Of a stretch of 61,639 nucleotides of DNA, positions 14,677 to 23,717 are shown piece after piece. The notes beneath the pieces were generated by a model that was not told where the DNA came from, ran no database searches, and saw only the letters and a list, made by a program, of their open reading frames with translations. Within the stretch, counting starts at the first letter, position 1. Every line of letters starts with the position of its first letter. The translations under genes and the position numbers were made by a program. The stretch lies in NCBI GenBank assembly GCA_031283895.1, contig JAITAV010000011.1, positions 1 to 61,639 of the forward strand. The letters run 5' to 3'. The DNA is from Puniceicoccales bacterium (GTDB taxonomy: Bacteria; Verrucomicrobiota; Verrucomicrobiia; Opitutales; UBA9783).

Positions 14677-17355
14677 ATGAAATCCAAGGAGATTAGGCAA
14701 AGTTTTCTCAACTTTTTTGAAAACAAAGGACACCGTATTGTTGCTTCAAGCTCCTTGCTTCCGGAAACACCAAATTTACTATTTACCAACGCTGGAATGA
14801 ATCCATTTGTCCCTTATTTTCTAGGTGAGAGATGTCCTCAATACAAGCGTATTGCCGATACACAAAAATGCATTCGAGCGGGTGGTAAGCATAATGATTT
14901 GGAGGAAGTTGGATTTGACACCTACCACCACACATTTTTTGAAATGCTTGGAAATTGGTCTTTGGGGGACTATTTTAAAGAAGAGGCCATCCGGTGGGCT
15001 TGGGAGCTTTTGACCCAAGTTTGGCATTTCCCCAAAGAACGTTTGTACGCAACCGTTTATCGACCTGAAGTGGGTGAGCCTGCAAGTTTTGATGAAGAAG
15101 CCTATACATTGTGGGAAAAGATTTTTTTAGCGGAAGGCATGGATCCCAGCGTACACATTTTAGTGGGTAACAAAAAAGATAATTTTTGGATGATGGGTGA
15201 TACGGGCCCGTGCGGTCCATGCTCGGAAATTCATATGGATCTAACACCCCAAGGTGACACGCAAGGGCGTTGGGTTAATCAAGGGGATGTACGCTGCATA
15301 GAAATTTGGAATCTTGTTTTCATGCAATACAATGCTTTGCCCAATGGTACATTCGAGTTGCTTAAAAATAAATTTGTGGATACCGGCATGGGATTCGAGC
15401 GCGTCGCCGGAATCTTTTCAACCACACAGAATTTTAAGGACTTTTCTCAAACGCCATCCAATTACGACAGCGATTTGTTTACTCCCCTACTGCACCAATT
15501 GGAACAATGGTCCGGTTACAAATACGGTGGCCGCGTTACTGCAAATTCTCAAAACATTGTCGATGCAGCTACTCTAAGAGATTGTGCCTTTCGTATTATT
15601 GCCGATCATGTCAGAGCGTTGACATTTGCGATTGCGGATGGCATTTTACCGGGCAATGAAGGACGTCACTACGTTTTAAGACGTATCATTCGAAGGGCTA
15701 TCCTTTTTGGACAAAAATTAAATTTGCCCAATGGATTTCTTGCAGACCTCTCTCGCATCGTTGTCCAACACATGCATACTTTTTTTAAAGAATGCGTTCA
15801 ACAGTCGGAGACCGTTAGAACTGTTCTCAATAATGAGGAACGGGCATTTAAAATGACATTGCAAAAAGGCCTTCACTTGTTTGAAAAGTGGTCTTGCGAT
15901 AACGCATACTTAAGTGGAGAGCAGGCATTTCTACTCTACGACACCTATGGATTTCCGCTCGATTTAACGCAATTAATGGCTAAAGAGAAAGGAATCACCA
16001 TAGATACAGTACAATTTAATGTACGCATGCAGGAACAAAAAGGACGTTCCAAGGCGGCTCTTAAGAAAACAACAATTGCCATGCAAGAAAGTAATTCGCT
16101 TAAAACACATTTCGTCGGATACAATCTAAGCAATTGCACTGCATACGAAAGCATCATTAACGATTGCATACAAGATACAAACGCGAGTTATGTTATTACG
16201 GCATCCACCCCTTTTTACGCTGAAAAAGGAGGTCAAGTGGGTGATAGTGGCCAAATTATCTTCCAAGATGGCACTGTAGGTGAAATTGTGAACACGTGTT
16301 ATCAGCATCAAATCATTTTACACCAAGTCGCCCTACCCTATTCAACGATTATTAAATACAAACATACACCTGTTATTTTATCCGTCAACGTCGAGCGGCG
16401 TAAACATATTACCAATCACCACACGGCAACCCACATACTGCATTGGGCATTGCGAAAAATATTAGGAGAACACGTTAAACAAGCCGGATCTTGGGTACAG
16501 GCAGATCAACTTAGATTCGACTTTTCTCACTTTGAAAAGCTTAGCGAAACAGCGATTGCCGATATAGAACGACTATGTTGTGAAAAAATCTTGGAGAATC
16601 TCCCCGTTAGCATCTTTGAAGTACCTTTTGACCAAAGACCTAATGACTGTTTAGCATTCTTTGGTGACAAATATGGGGATACGGTACGCGTTGTTCAAAT
16701 CTTAAACTGCTCAAAGGAACTATGCGGAGGTACCCATGCAACGCGTACAGGCGACTTAGGTATATTGAAAATTAAACAAGAGAGCGCTGTGGCAGCAGGC
16801 GTTCGACGCATCGAAGCCACCGTGGGCGTACATGCAATGCAGCACATCAATACTTATATTACTTGTGTACGGCAATTGGAAAAAACGATGGACTGCCCAT
16901 TGCAAAAGCTCCATGAACGATTTCAATTACTGCAGCAACAAAAAATCGAGGTAGAAAAACGGTATCAGCAAGCATTACAAAAGACAGCAAGTCAACTCGT
17001 TGCCGAAACGGTCACTTACAATACGCTCTGTTGCGTTCGATTTGTCCTACAATCCGTGGATACGCATACGCTCAAGAATCTCAGTAAACAGTATTTTAAC
17101 GAACAAAAGCCGGATGTTTTATGTTCGTTTGGAGAACAAGCGCAAAAAGGTTTTGTATTTGTTTTCTGTTCAGAAAAAGCTATTCAAAAAGGATTTACAG
17201 CGGCCGCATTAATTCAACAATTATTGCAACCCTTAGGAGCCAATGGCGGCGGTAAAGCTGATTTTGCAAGTGGTGGTGTGAAACGCAGTATCGATTTGAG
17301 ACAGTATTTACAAATTTTCTTGTTGGAAAAGTTTCTTAACGAGAATAAAATTTAG
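14677..17355 (+). CDS. alaS: alanyl-tRNA synthetase
   Basis: About 892 residues, full length. Class II catalytic core at the N-terminus (EIRQSFLNFFENKGH, LLFTNAGMNPF, FFEMLGNWSLGDYFK). The editing domain has HHTATHILH and CGGTHATRTGDLG, which supply the zinc-binding HxxxH and CxxxH. The C-terminal oligomerisation/C-Ala region ends with GANGGGKADFASGG. It charges tRNA-Ala and clears mischarged Ser/Gly. The ATG at 14677 (MKSKEIRQ) fits homologs; an in-frame ATG lies 6 nt earlier at 14671. There is no Shine-Dalgarno, and a candidate -10 box ends only 4-10 nt before these starts. Confidence 0.97.
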   Translation: MKSKEIRQSFLNFFENKGHRIVASSSLLPETPNLLFTNAGMNPFVPYFLGERCPQYKRIADTQKCIRAGGKHNDLEEVGFDTYHHTFFEMLGNWSLGDYFKEEAIRWAWELLTQVWHFPKERLYATVYRPEVGEPASFDEEAYTLWEKIFLAEGMDPSVHILVGNKKDNFWMMGDTGPCGPCSEIHMDLTPQGDTQGRWVNQGDVRCIEIWNLVFMQYNALPNGTFELLKNKFVDTGMGFERVAGIFSTTQNFKDFSQTPSNYDSDLFTPLLHQLEQWSGYKYGGRVTANSQNIVDAATLRDCAFRIIADHVRALTFAIADGILPGNEGRHYVLRRIIRRAILFGQKLNLPNGFLADLSRIVVQHMHTFFKECVQQSETVRTVLNNEERAFKMTLQKGLHLFEKWSCDNAYLSGEQAFLLYDTYGFPLDLTQLMAKEKGITIDTVQFNVRMQEQKGRSKAALKKTTIAMQESNSLKTHFVGYNLSNCTAYESIINDCIQDTNASYVITASTPFYAEKGGQVGDSGQIIFQDGTVGEIVNTCYQHQIILHQVALPYSTIIKYKHTPVILSVNVERRKHITNHHTATHILHWALRKILGEHVKQAGSWVQADQLRFDFSHFEKLSETAIADIERLCCEKILENLPVSIFEVPFDQRPNDCLAFFGDKYGDTVRVVQILNCSKELCGGTHATRTGDLGILKIKQESAVAAGVRRIEATVGVHAMQHINTYITCVRQLEKTMDCPLQKLHERFQLLQQQKIEVEKRYQQALQKTASQLVAETVTYNTLCCVRFVLQSVDTHTLKNLSKQYFNEQKPDVLCSFGEQAQKGFVFVFCSEKAIQKGFTAAALIQQLLQPLGANGGGKADFASGGVKRSIDLRQYLQIFLLEKFLNENKI

Positions 17356-17500
17356 TTTAATGTAGATATAAAGGGTATTGCTACGTTTGGTTTGTTTTTA
17401 GATTGTTTATTATCTACCATAGAAAGTGCTACGTGCACGCATCCATCGTTAAAATCAAATGATGTTCGCATAAAAATTAGAGGTTGCATTTCAAAAGTTT

Positions 17501-18697
17501 TTAAGAAAACCACGAAGACAAACGTTTCCACAAAGGCAAATGCGATGATTGCTTCAGGGAACCAACCTGCTGCTGCAACGCGTAGTGCAACAACCCAAAA
17601 CAGGTTGCATAACTGGGAGATTGCAATTTTTCGTCGGGTACGGTTAGAGGGCCACGTACGTAACAATCGCATTGAAATACTTGGGTTGCTATTTTTTCAA
17701 TATTTTTTAAAAGTGCTCCTCCGCCTGTTAAGATGCAACCTGTCAAAAGCGCTTCTTTGCGATGTGTTGATTTTAAACTTTTTTGAATGTAATCAAAGAG
17801 TTCTTGCGCTCTTGCTTGAAGGACAACGTGTACATTTTTGGTTTTAACCTTTTTATCACCAATTGTTTGATTGCCGACCATCCAAAAATCTTCTTCTTGA
17901 TTGTCCATTTCTATTTGCGGGATACCTTGTTTGATCTTAAGGTGTTCTCCATCATTCAAGTGCATGCGCAACCCTGAACACAGATCGTGAGTAAAATTTT
18001 TTCCACCTACAGGTACCGTCCCTAATGCGAAGGGACATTGATGTTTAAACGCAATAAATTCTGTTATTTCAGATCCTATATCAATGACGCACACGCCATG
18101 TTCCCTTTCAATGGTCGTTGTTGTTGCCAAAGCGGAAGCTAGTCCTGAAAAAACAAGCTCTTTTACATGGAAACCAAACTGGTTCGACATATAAATATGA
18201 TCCTTAATGGCCTGCGTATCTCCCAAAAGTCCGCAATAATGGACACTTAATTGGTTGCCTGAATGGCCGCATGGATTGTCAATAACGCTGTTGTCGACGG
18301 TATAATATTGTTTAAAATGATGGAGAAACAATTGACATTCGGGTAGCTTTTTCTCCATGGCCAACCGGTTAACAGCGATGACATTCTGCTTTTCAATAAC
18401 GTGATTGAACCCCGTAAGTGGCAAATTGGTCGCATAATGGATGCTACGTATGTGACTGCCCGTTTGAGATAAGCAAATGGCGACAGGTAATGTTGCATGT
18501 TTTTTACTCAATGGACTCAATCCATCTTTGAGTGCACGTGTTAAAGCTTTTGAATCTTCAATGGTTCCTTTGCGCATACCTTGACTTGGGAAATCGACGT
18601 AATCTACCAAATGGATCGTATGGTCAATTTTAGCTAACAAAAATGTGGTATTTCCCGACCCAATATCAAGTGCTCCCAAGTAATTTGTCATCTTCAC
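17501..18697 (-). CDS. ftsA: cell division protein FtsA
   Basis: 398 residues. The actin-like ATPase core begins GALDIGSGNTTFLLAK (phosphate 1), with VIDIGSEITEF (phosphate 2) and LTGGGALLKNIE (adenosine motif). The C-terminal PLWKRLSSWFS is an amphipathic membrane-targeting helix typical of FtsA. FtsA tethers FtsZ filaments to the inner membrane and recruits the divisome. Unusually, ftsZ does not follow: the downstream 145 bp is non-coding and then the converging alaS ends. ftsQ and mur genes are also absent upstream, where ruvA lies 46 bp away. Confidence 0.92.
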   Translation of the reverse strand: MKMTNYLGALDIGSGNTTFLLAKIDHTIHLVDYVDFPSQGMRKGTIEDSKALTRALKDGLSPLSKKHATLPVAICLSQTGSHIRSIHYATNLPLTGFNHVIEKQNVIAVNRLAMEKKLPECQLFLHHFKQYYTVDNSVIDNPCGHSGNQLSVHYCGLLGDTQAIKDHIYMSNQFGFHVKELVFSGLASALATTTTIEREHGVCVIDIGSEITEFIAFKHQCPFALGTVPVGGKNFTHDLCSGLRMHLNDGEHLKIKQGIPQIEMDNQEEDFWMVGNQTIGDKKVKTKNVHVVLQARAQELFDYIQKSLKSTHRKEALLTGCILTGGGALLKNIEKIATQVFQCDCYVRGPLTVPDEKLQSPSYATCFGLLHYALQQQVGSLKQSSHLPLWKRLSSWFS

Positions 18698-18743
18698 ATC
18701 TCTTATACGACGCTTTTAGATAATGCTTTGTTTGGACGCATAA

Positions 18744-19343
18744 TCAAGTATTACCCCGTTGCGAGAAAACTTTTTTCAAGATGCTTTCAACCGAATCTTC
18801 CATATTCAACTGCTGTGATACATTTTCAAACAATTTTTCCGCTTGTTTTCTAGCATAACCTAAAGCCATTAATGTCGCAATTACATCGTTGTGAATGTGA
18901 GGCAGTAGCGTGGTCGTCGCATTACTTTTCTCCACGGTCGATTGCTTTTTTAGAAAATCTTTCAAATCTAAAATAAGTCTTTGGGCCGTCTTTTTTCCAA
19001 CACCGGGACATTGTGACAAATGAGTAAAATTTTCAGACAGAATCATTTGACACAAATCATCCATGGGGAAGTAAGTTAAAATAGACATGGCTAATTTAGG
19101 TCCAATGCCGTTTACTTTACCAACAAGTAATCTAAAAAAATTCCTTTGTGAGGGATCCAAGAAGCCATACAATTGTTGACTATCTTCTCTGTAAATGGCC
19201 GCCGTATACAATTTGTAGGTTTCTCCCAAACGCAATGCATTCGATGCGTGATTGACAATCAATTCATACCCTATGCCGTGTACATCTAAAACCAAAAAAC
19301 TTTCCCCTACTTCAACCAACACACCTTCCACAAATGCAATCAT
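18744..19343 (-). CDS. ruvA: Holliday junction DNA helicase subunit RuvA
   Basis: 199 residues, the usual length. It has an N-terminal OB-fold (MIAFVEGVLVEVGESFLVL), the helix-hairpin-helix segments around KVNGIGPKLAMSIL and CPGVGKKTAQRLILDL, and the C-terminal RuvB-contact domain (DVIATLMALGYARKQAEKLF). It binds four-way junctions and loads RuvB. ruvB and ruvC are not in the window. Its start overlaps the end of dapB by 4 bp, so it is translated from the dapA-dapB message. Confidence 0.96.
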   Translation of the reverse strand: MIAFVEGVLVEVGESFLVLDVHGIGYELIVNHASNALRLGETYKLYTAAIYREDSQQLYGFLDPSQRNFFRLLVGKVNGIGPKLAMSILTYFPMDDLCQMILSENFTHLSQCPGVGKKTAQRLILDLKDFLKKQSTVEKSNATTTLLPHIHNDVIATLMALGYARKQAEKLFENVSQQLNMEDSVESILKKVFSQRGNT

Positions 19344-20011
19344 GCCTCTAGAACATCTTGCATATTAAATAAGCCGTGTGAAGGTTTTTTTCGCATTATC
19401 CATTCAACCGCATACAAAGCACCTTGCGCAAATACTTTTCGATCTAAAACTTCATGTTTAAGTGATAGAATTTCGTCCATGCCGGAAAAAATGACCGAAT
19501 GTTCGCCGCGAATACCTCCACCTCTTAAGGATAAAATGGGAATTTGCTTACGTTGTTCCGATAGCAAAACCTGCCGTAAACTTTTTGCCGTTCCACTTGG
19601 CTGATCTTTTTTAGCGCCGTGATGCGCTTCGAAAATCGTAACACTAAAATTTTTCAACGCTACGCCCGCTTGACAAACCAATTTTTTAAGAATGTTGGCA
19701 CCTACCGAAAAATTAGAATCGTACACAACCGCTTGCCTTTTAGATAACCAAACCAATTGACGCATTTGCGCCTTGGATAACCCCGTCGTTCCCATAATTA
19801 AGGGGCACGCTTTCTTCCGAACATTTTCAAGTATCTGTTCAAACGCGTTGGAGCTGCTAAAATCTACCCACACCAGAGGCTGTAGGCAGTCACCTAAACA
19901 ATGATGCGCATCGTAAATATGAGCAGACGTATCTGCCAACAAGGTACGTATGCATTTCCCCATTTTGCCACTAAACCCAGAAATAATTAGATGTAGGTTA
20001 GTATTTACCAT
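19340..20011 (-). CDS. dapB: 4-hydroxy-tetrahydrodipicolinate reductase
   Basis: About 223 residues from the ATG at 20011 (MVNTNLHLIISG); a longer start at 20029 overlaps dapA more. It has the Rossmann SGFSGKMG loop, LIMGTTGLS, and the catalytic/substrate motif EAHHGAKKDQPSGTA (family EAHHxxKxDAPSGTA). It is slightly short for DapB (usually 240-270). It performs the second step after aspartate semialdehyde in lysine/diaminopimelate synthesis. It overlaps dapA by 14 bp upstream and ruvA by 4 bp downstream. Confidence 0.95.
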   Translation of the reverse strand: MVNTNLHLIISGFSGKMGKCIRTLLADTSAHIYDAHHCLGDCLQPLVWVDFSSSNAFEQILENVRKKACPLIMGTTGLSKAQMRQLVWLSKRQAVVYDSNFSVGANILKKLVCQAGVALKNFSVTIFEAHHGAKKDQPSGTAKSLRQVLLSEQRKQIPILSLRGGGIRGEHSVIFSGMDEILSLKHEVLDRKVFAQGALYAVEWIMRKKPSHGLFNMQDVLEA

Positions 20012-20897
20012 GCAAGGAATCAAAAACATCGTTTACAAGATTTACGCTCGTCTCCAATAAAGGACTTAATGGTAAACGAACTTCTGGACTAGCAATTAAT
20101 CCAGCTCTGTATAAAAATTGCTTAATGGGAACAGGGTTTGTTTCAACTGTTAAAGCTCTGAAAAATGGATAAAATAAACGGTTAATGTCAGCTGCTGCTT
20201 CTAAATTATTCGACAAAGCATAATCCATCATTGTTACCAATGATTTAACGGCCAAGTTAGATGCAACACTTATGACGCCGTGTGCACCTAATGCAAAAAA
20301 AGGAAGCGTCAGTAAATCGTCCCCACAAAATACACAAAAGTCTTTATCCAAGGCTTTTACAATTTGCGAAACCCGATTGCAGGATCCTCCGGCTTCTTTA
20401 ATGCCGATAATATGTTCGTACTTTTCGCGTAATTTCGAAATTGTTTCAACACCAATTTCTATACCACAGCGAGAGGGTATCGAATACAAACAAATAGGTT
20501 TTGTAGTGGATTCGGCAATTTTTTCAAAATGCATGCATAATCCAGACTGCATTGGGCGATTGTAATAAGGCGCTACAACCAACATTCCATCCGCACCTAA
20601 TACCGCCGCTTCGCGTGTATATTGGACCGCTTTACGTGTACAATTGGATCCCGTCCCAACAAGAATGGGAACACGATGACCAACTTTTTTTATAACAAAT
20701 TCTAAAACCTGAGTACGTTCCTCGTCATCCAAAGTCACATTTTCTCCCGTAGTTCCCATCAGAACCAAGCCATTAATGCCACATTTCAATTGGTAATCCA
20801 CAAGGTTTTGCAATGAATCAAAATCTACAACCCCTTTGTTAAACGGAGTCACCAGAGCTGTATAGACACCATGAAAATTTTTTGGATTTATCTGCAT
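19998..20897 (-). CDS. dapA: 4-hydroxy-tetrahydrodipicolinate synthase
   Basis: 299 residues, normal length. GTTGENVTLDDEE is the substrate-binding Thr-Thr loop, YSIPSRCG supplies the catalytic Tyr, and IIGIKEAGG the Schiff-base Lys. It condenses pyruvate with aspartate semialdehyde, feeding diaminopimelate for peptidoglycan. It is the first gene of dapA-dapB-ruvA. A TATAAG -10-like box ends about 5 nt before the ATG on the minus strand, again leaving no room for a ribosome site. Confidence 0.97.
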   Translation of the reverse strand: MQINPKNFHGVYTALVTPFNKGVVDFDSLQNLVDYQLKCGINGLVLMGTTGENVTLDDEERTQVLEFVIKKVGHRVPILVGTGSNCTRKAVQYTREAAVLGADGMLVVAPYYNRPMQSGLCMHFEKIAESTTKPICLYSIPSRCGIEIGVETISKLREKYEHIIGIKEAGGSCNRVSQIVKALDKDFCVFCGDDLLTLPFFALGAHGVISVASNLAVKSLVTMMDYALSNNLEAAADINRLFYPFFRALTVETNPVPIKQFLYRAGLIASPEVRLPLSPLLETSVNLVNDVFDSLHGKY

Positions 20898-20996
20898 ATG
20901 TACTTATATCGTTTAAAGTCTACAATTCTTTAAAAATTTTTCAACAACATTTACTTTTTCAATTTCCAATACAAATCCATGAACACTTGCTGAAAT

Positions 20997-21851
20997 TTAA
21001 AACATTGCCGGCACATTTACAAAACAATCTGCTTGCAGACAACTTGTGGCGAAACGTTGCCAAATATCAATCGGTAGGCATTCGGCTCTACAAGATAAAT
21101 CGATGGCATTTTTCTGTAGAAACATTATTAAAGCATGAGCATAAGCGGATTGTAACTCTTTACACACACGACCTATCTGCTGCCTCCTATGTACGAATAC
21201 ATTTCGCATGAACTGTTTGCAAGATCGTTCAAACGTAAACGCCTGAGGTCGTTTCACTAAACTCAATAAAGTAGAGTCAACCTTAGGTTGAGGATAAAAG
21301 TATCGTTTCGCAACCGTACATTTATTTTCCAACTGATAAATTGACTGCAAAAAAATAGATAGCGGGCAAAAACTTTTTGAATTTTCTTTGGAAAACCATC
21401 GATCGGCCGCCTCTTTTTGTACCATTAAAACCATTCGCATAGGCAATCGTGGTAACTCCAAGACACGATCCAACCAAATGCTGGCGATTGCATAAGGCAA
21501 ATTGGCAACTATTTTATAATGGGTATTATCGGCATTGTACAATCCAATGGGATACCGAACTGCATCCTCACAAATAATACACACCGTATTCCAAGTATTG
21601 CGAACATGTTCAAATAAAATAGGATCTTTTTCGATGGCAAAGACACGCACTTTCGCTTGAATCAAATCACCCGTTAAAGTACCACAACCGGGTCCAATTT
21701 CAACAACGACGTCATCCGATTTGATTTGAGCCCATTTTAGAGAGCGTTCCACAAATGCAGGATTTACAAGAAAATTTTGTCCCCATTTGCGTTTGGGATG
21801 CATTGCAAGTTGTTTTAGTAACTCTTTTGTTTGCGAAAACGTTAAAGCCAT
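20997..21851 (-). CDS. rsmA: 16S rRNA dimethyladenosine transferase (RsmA/KsgA)
   Basis: 284 residues. It has KRKWGQNFLVNPAF at the N-terminus, SAM-binding VEIGPGCGTLTGDL and catalytic NLPYAI. It dimethylates two adjacent adenines in helix 45 of 16S rRNA late in 30S assembly. AAGG 9 nt before the ATG gives a Shine-Dalgarno. The last ~40 residues are Cys-rich and diverge from the usual C-terminal domain. Confidence 0.96.
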   Translation of the reverse strand: MALTFSQTKELLKQLAMHPKRKWGQNFLVNPAFVERSLKWAQIKSDDVVVEIGPGCGTLTGDLIQAKVRVFAIEKDPILFEHVRNTWNTVCIICEDAVRYPIGLYNADNTHYKIVANLPYAIASIWLDRVLELPRLPMRMVLMVQKEAADRWFSKENSKSFCPLSIFLQSIYQLENKCTVAKRYFYPQPKVDSTLLSLVKRPQAFTFERSCKQFMRNVFVHRRQQIGRVCKELQSAYAHALIMFLQKNAIDLSCRAECLPIDIWQRFATSCLQADCFVNVPAMF

Positions 21852-22016
21852 GTTTTTAACCTTACTTTAGGGCAAACTGACCATTGCTAAATCTAAAACT
21901 TTAAAACAGTTGTTCAATTACACAAAAAACTCAATCTTATTATGGGTATTGAAGACTAAAAGCGGAATGATTCAAATTGCATTGCAGTTACTGAAAACCG
22001 ACTACGTTGAGGATTT

Positions 22017-22109
22017 TTAAGAAAAACACAAACTTAAGGTTAACATCAGGAAAGCTAAAAGACAAGCTTGCAAAAAATTCCCAAAAAATTTCCTGTAGTC
22101 AAAACTCAT
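22017..22109 (-). CDS. possible 30-residue membrane peptide
   Basis: Short frame downstream of the rpsU terminator with AAGGT 4 nt before ATG. Residues 1-12 are polar and 13-30 form one hydrophobic helix (ACLLAFLMLTLSLCFS). It looks like a single-pass small protein, but nothing besides the ribosome site supports expression. Confidence 0.22.
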   Translation of the reverse strand: MSFDYRKFFGNFLQACLLAFLMLTLSLCFS

Positions 22110-22151
22110 TGTTACCTTATACATTTTTGGAACGGAGCTTATATTTATATT

Positions 22152-22173
22152 GAAAAACAACCCCCCTCTGGGG
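22152..22173 (-). terminator. terminator after the T2SS-rpsU operon
   Basis: On the minus strand CCCC AGA GGGG (22173-22163), then GGTTGTTTTT. A compact stem with a U-rich tail 46 bp past the rpsU stop, closing the long operon. Confidence 0.5.
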
Positions 22174-22218
22174 TATATGCTTTTACCTAAAAACAATCTA
22201 CTTATAACCAGGAAAAAA

Positions 22219-22419
22219 CTAAGCAACATCACGTTTTTGACGTAACATATTATTGAATGCAGCTACTTTTTCTTTTTGGCGTCTTATTTCGCAAGGTTTT
22301 TCAAAATAACGTTTCGCTTTTACCGAACGCAAGATTCCTTCACGATCCAGTTTCTTTTTTAAGCGACGCAATGCCTTCTCCAGAGGCTCACCTTTACGTA
22401 TTCTTACTTCAACGGACAT
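22219..22419 (-). CDS. rpsU: 30S ribosomal protein S21
   Basis: 66 residues, MSVEVRIRKGEPLEKALRRL at the N-terminus and a Lys/Arg-rich remainder: canonical S21. The GGGAGCATAA sequence just upstream provides a ribosome site (GGGAG). It lies 78 bp after gspF, at the tail of the secretion operon, and ahead of a terminator. In this position S21 may share the operon message or use its own promoter in the gspF-rpsU gap. Confidence 0.95.
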   Translation of the reverse strand: MSVEVRIRKGEPLEKALRRLKKKLDREGILRSVKAKRYFEKPCEIRRQKEKVAAFNNMLRQKRDVA

Positions 22420-22497
22420 TTATGCTCCCTTATAATTATAAATCGCTTAAAATATAGGCGTCTTTTTACACTCATGTCAAGTTTTTCTTCCAAAAAG

Positions 22498-23709
22498 TTA
22501 CAAATTTAATGAACTACTGAATTGCATAACACTGGACACGATACCCAGCGCCAAAACACCCACAAGGAAAAATGCAAACCCCAGTGCACTGGACGTAATA
22601 ACGTGGGTCAAGAAGCGAAATTTCGCATCTAACTCCTCATTATGCAATCGGTACACTTCCTTTAAACTTTCGTGCATATTGCCTGTGCTTTCGCCTACCG
22701 TTAATATATCCAGAGCCAAATCGGTAAAAAATGGGATGTTTTTGGCTTTAAAAGCTACCGACATGGCCACACCATCGTTAATTTTATTACGCGCTTCCTG
22801 ATACAATTTTCGCAGATAGCTATTCCCAATTACTTTTTCAGTTAAGCGCATACCTTCTGTTAAATTCACTCCACTGCTCAACAATGTAGACAGCAAATTC
22901 GATACCCTGCAAATTTCTACATATCGAATCAGCGTATTTACGATAGGTAACTTCAAGACAAAACTATCCGTTTTAAACTTTCCATTGGCGGAAAACTTTC
23001 GCCAAGATCGAATGGCAACGCAACTTACTCCTAGGCCCACAACAATAACCGGGAATCCATAGAGTAAAGCGTGAGAAAACCCAATTAAAACACGTGCCGG
23101 CAGCGCCATTTCTCCACCCAGCGAATTCAACATGTGTTCAATACGTGGTAGCAAAAAAAATAGGAAAAATCCAACCACAATAATGGCCACTATGGAAACA
23201 ATGGTGGGATAAGCCATGCCACTTAGGACCTTTTTTTTCAATTGTTCACGTTCCGTTAATAGATGAATAACCTCCTTGAAAACAGGCGCCAAATTTCCGG
23301 TTACTTCCGCAGCTTCAATGGGATAAATAATATCTTCCCCAAAAACATTGGGATAATTTTTAAGAGCATCTCCTAAGCTCTTACCTTCACTTAAATCTTT
23401 CCATAATGCAACCGCCAATTCTTTTTGATTCTGATCGCGAAGACGCGTTTGCAGGATTTTCAACGTATCGCCAATCGGCAATCCAGCTCCATGTAATTGA
23501 AAAATTCTTTTTAAAAAAGGCAACGCTATTTTGGAATTCAGTTTTTTAACACTTTCGGCAGGATCTTTTTCGACCCCTTTTGCAATCAATACCAAATTGG
23601 AAGGTTGAATCCCTTGACGTGCCAACAATTGCAATGCCTGCTTTTTGTTTTTTGCAAAAATGAAACCTTCTTTCTTTCTACTCTCAATTTTATATTTAAA
23701 TTTTAACAT
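22498..23709 (-). CDS. gspF: type II secretion inner-membrane protein GspF
   Basis: 403 residues. Two T2SSF repeats, each a helical cytoplasmic domain (FLKRIFQLHGAGLPIGDTL and SNLLSTLLSSGVNLTEGM) followed by transmembrane segments near 166-190, 210-232 and 375-398. It is the polytopic platform that couples GspE ATP hydrolysis to pseudopilus assembly. It starts 8 bp after gspE ends, the classical E-F order. Confidence 0.95.
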   Translation of the reverse strand: MLKFKYKIESRKKEGFIFAKNKKQALQLLARQGIQPSNLVLIAKGVEKDPAESVKKLNSKIALPFLKRIFQLHGAGLPIGDTLKILQTRLRDQNQKELAVALWKDLSEGKSLGDALKNYPNVFGEDIIYPIEAAEVTGNLAPVFKEVIHLLTEREQLKKKVLSGMAYPTIVSIVAIIVVGFFLFFLLPRIEHMLNSLGGEMALPARVLIGFSHALLYGFPVIVVGLGVSCVAIRSWRKFSANGKFKTDSFVLKLPIVNTLIRYVEICRVSNLLSTLLSSGVNLTEGMRLTEKVIGNSYLRKLYQEARNKINDGVAMSVAFKAKNIPFFTDLALDILTVGESTGNMHESLKEVYRLHNEELDAKFRFLTHVITSSALGFAFFLVGVLALGIVSSVMQFSSSLNL

Positions 23710-23717
23710 TTTGCCTA

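Noticed and set aside
17352-17672. 106-codon minus-strand frame overlapping the end of ftsA
   Set aside because: Its first half lies in another frame of ftsA coding sequence, it lacks a ribosome site, and the unique part between ftsA and alaS is only ~45 codons without a recognisable domain.
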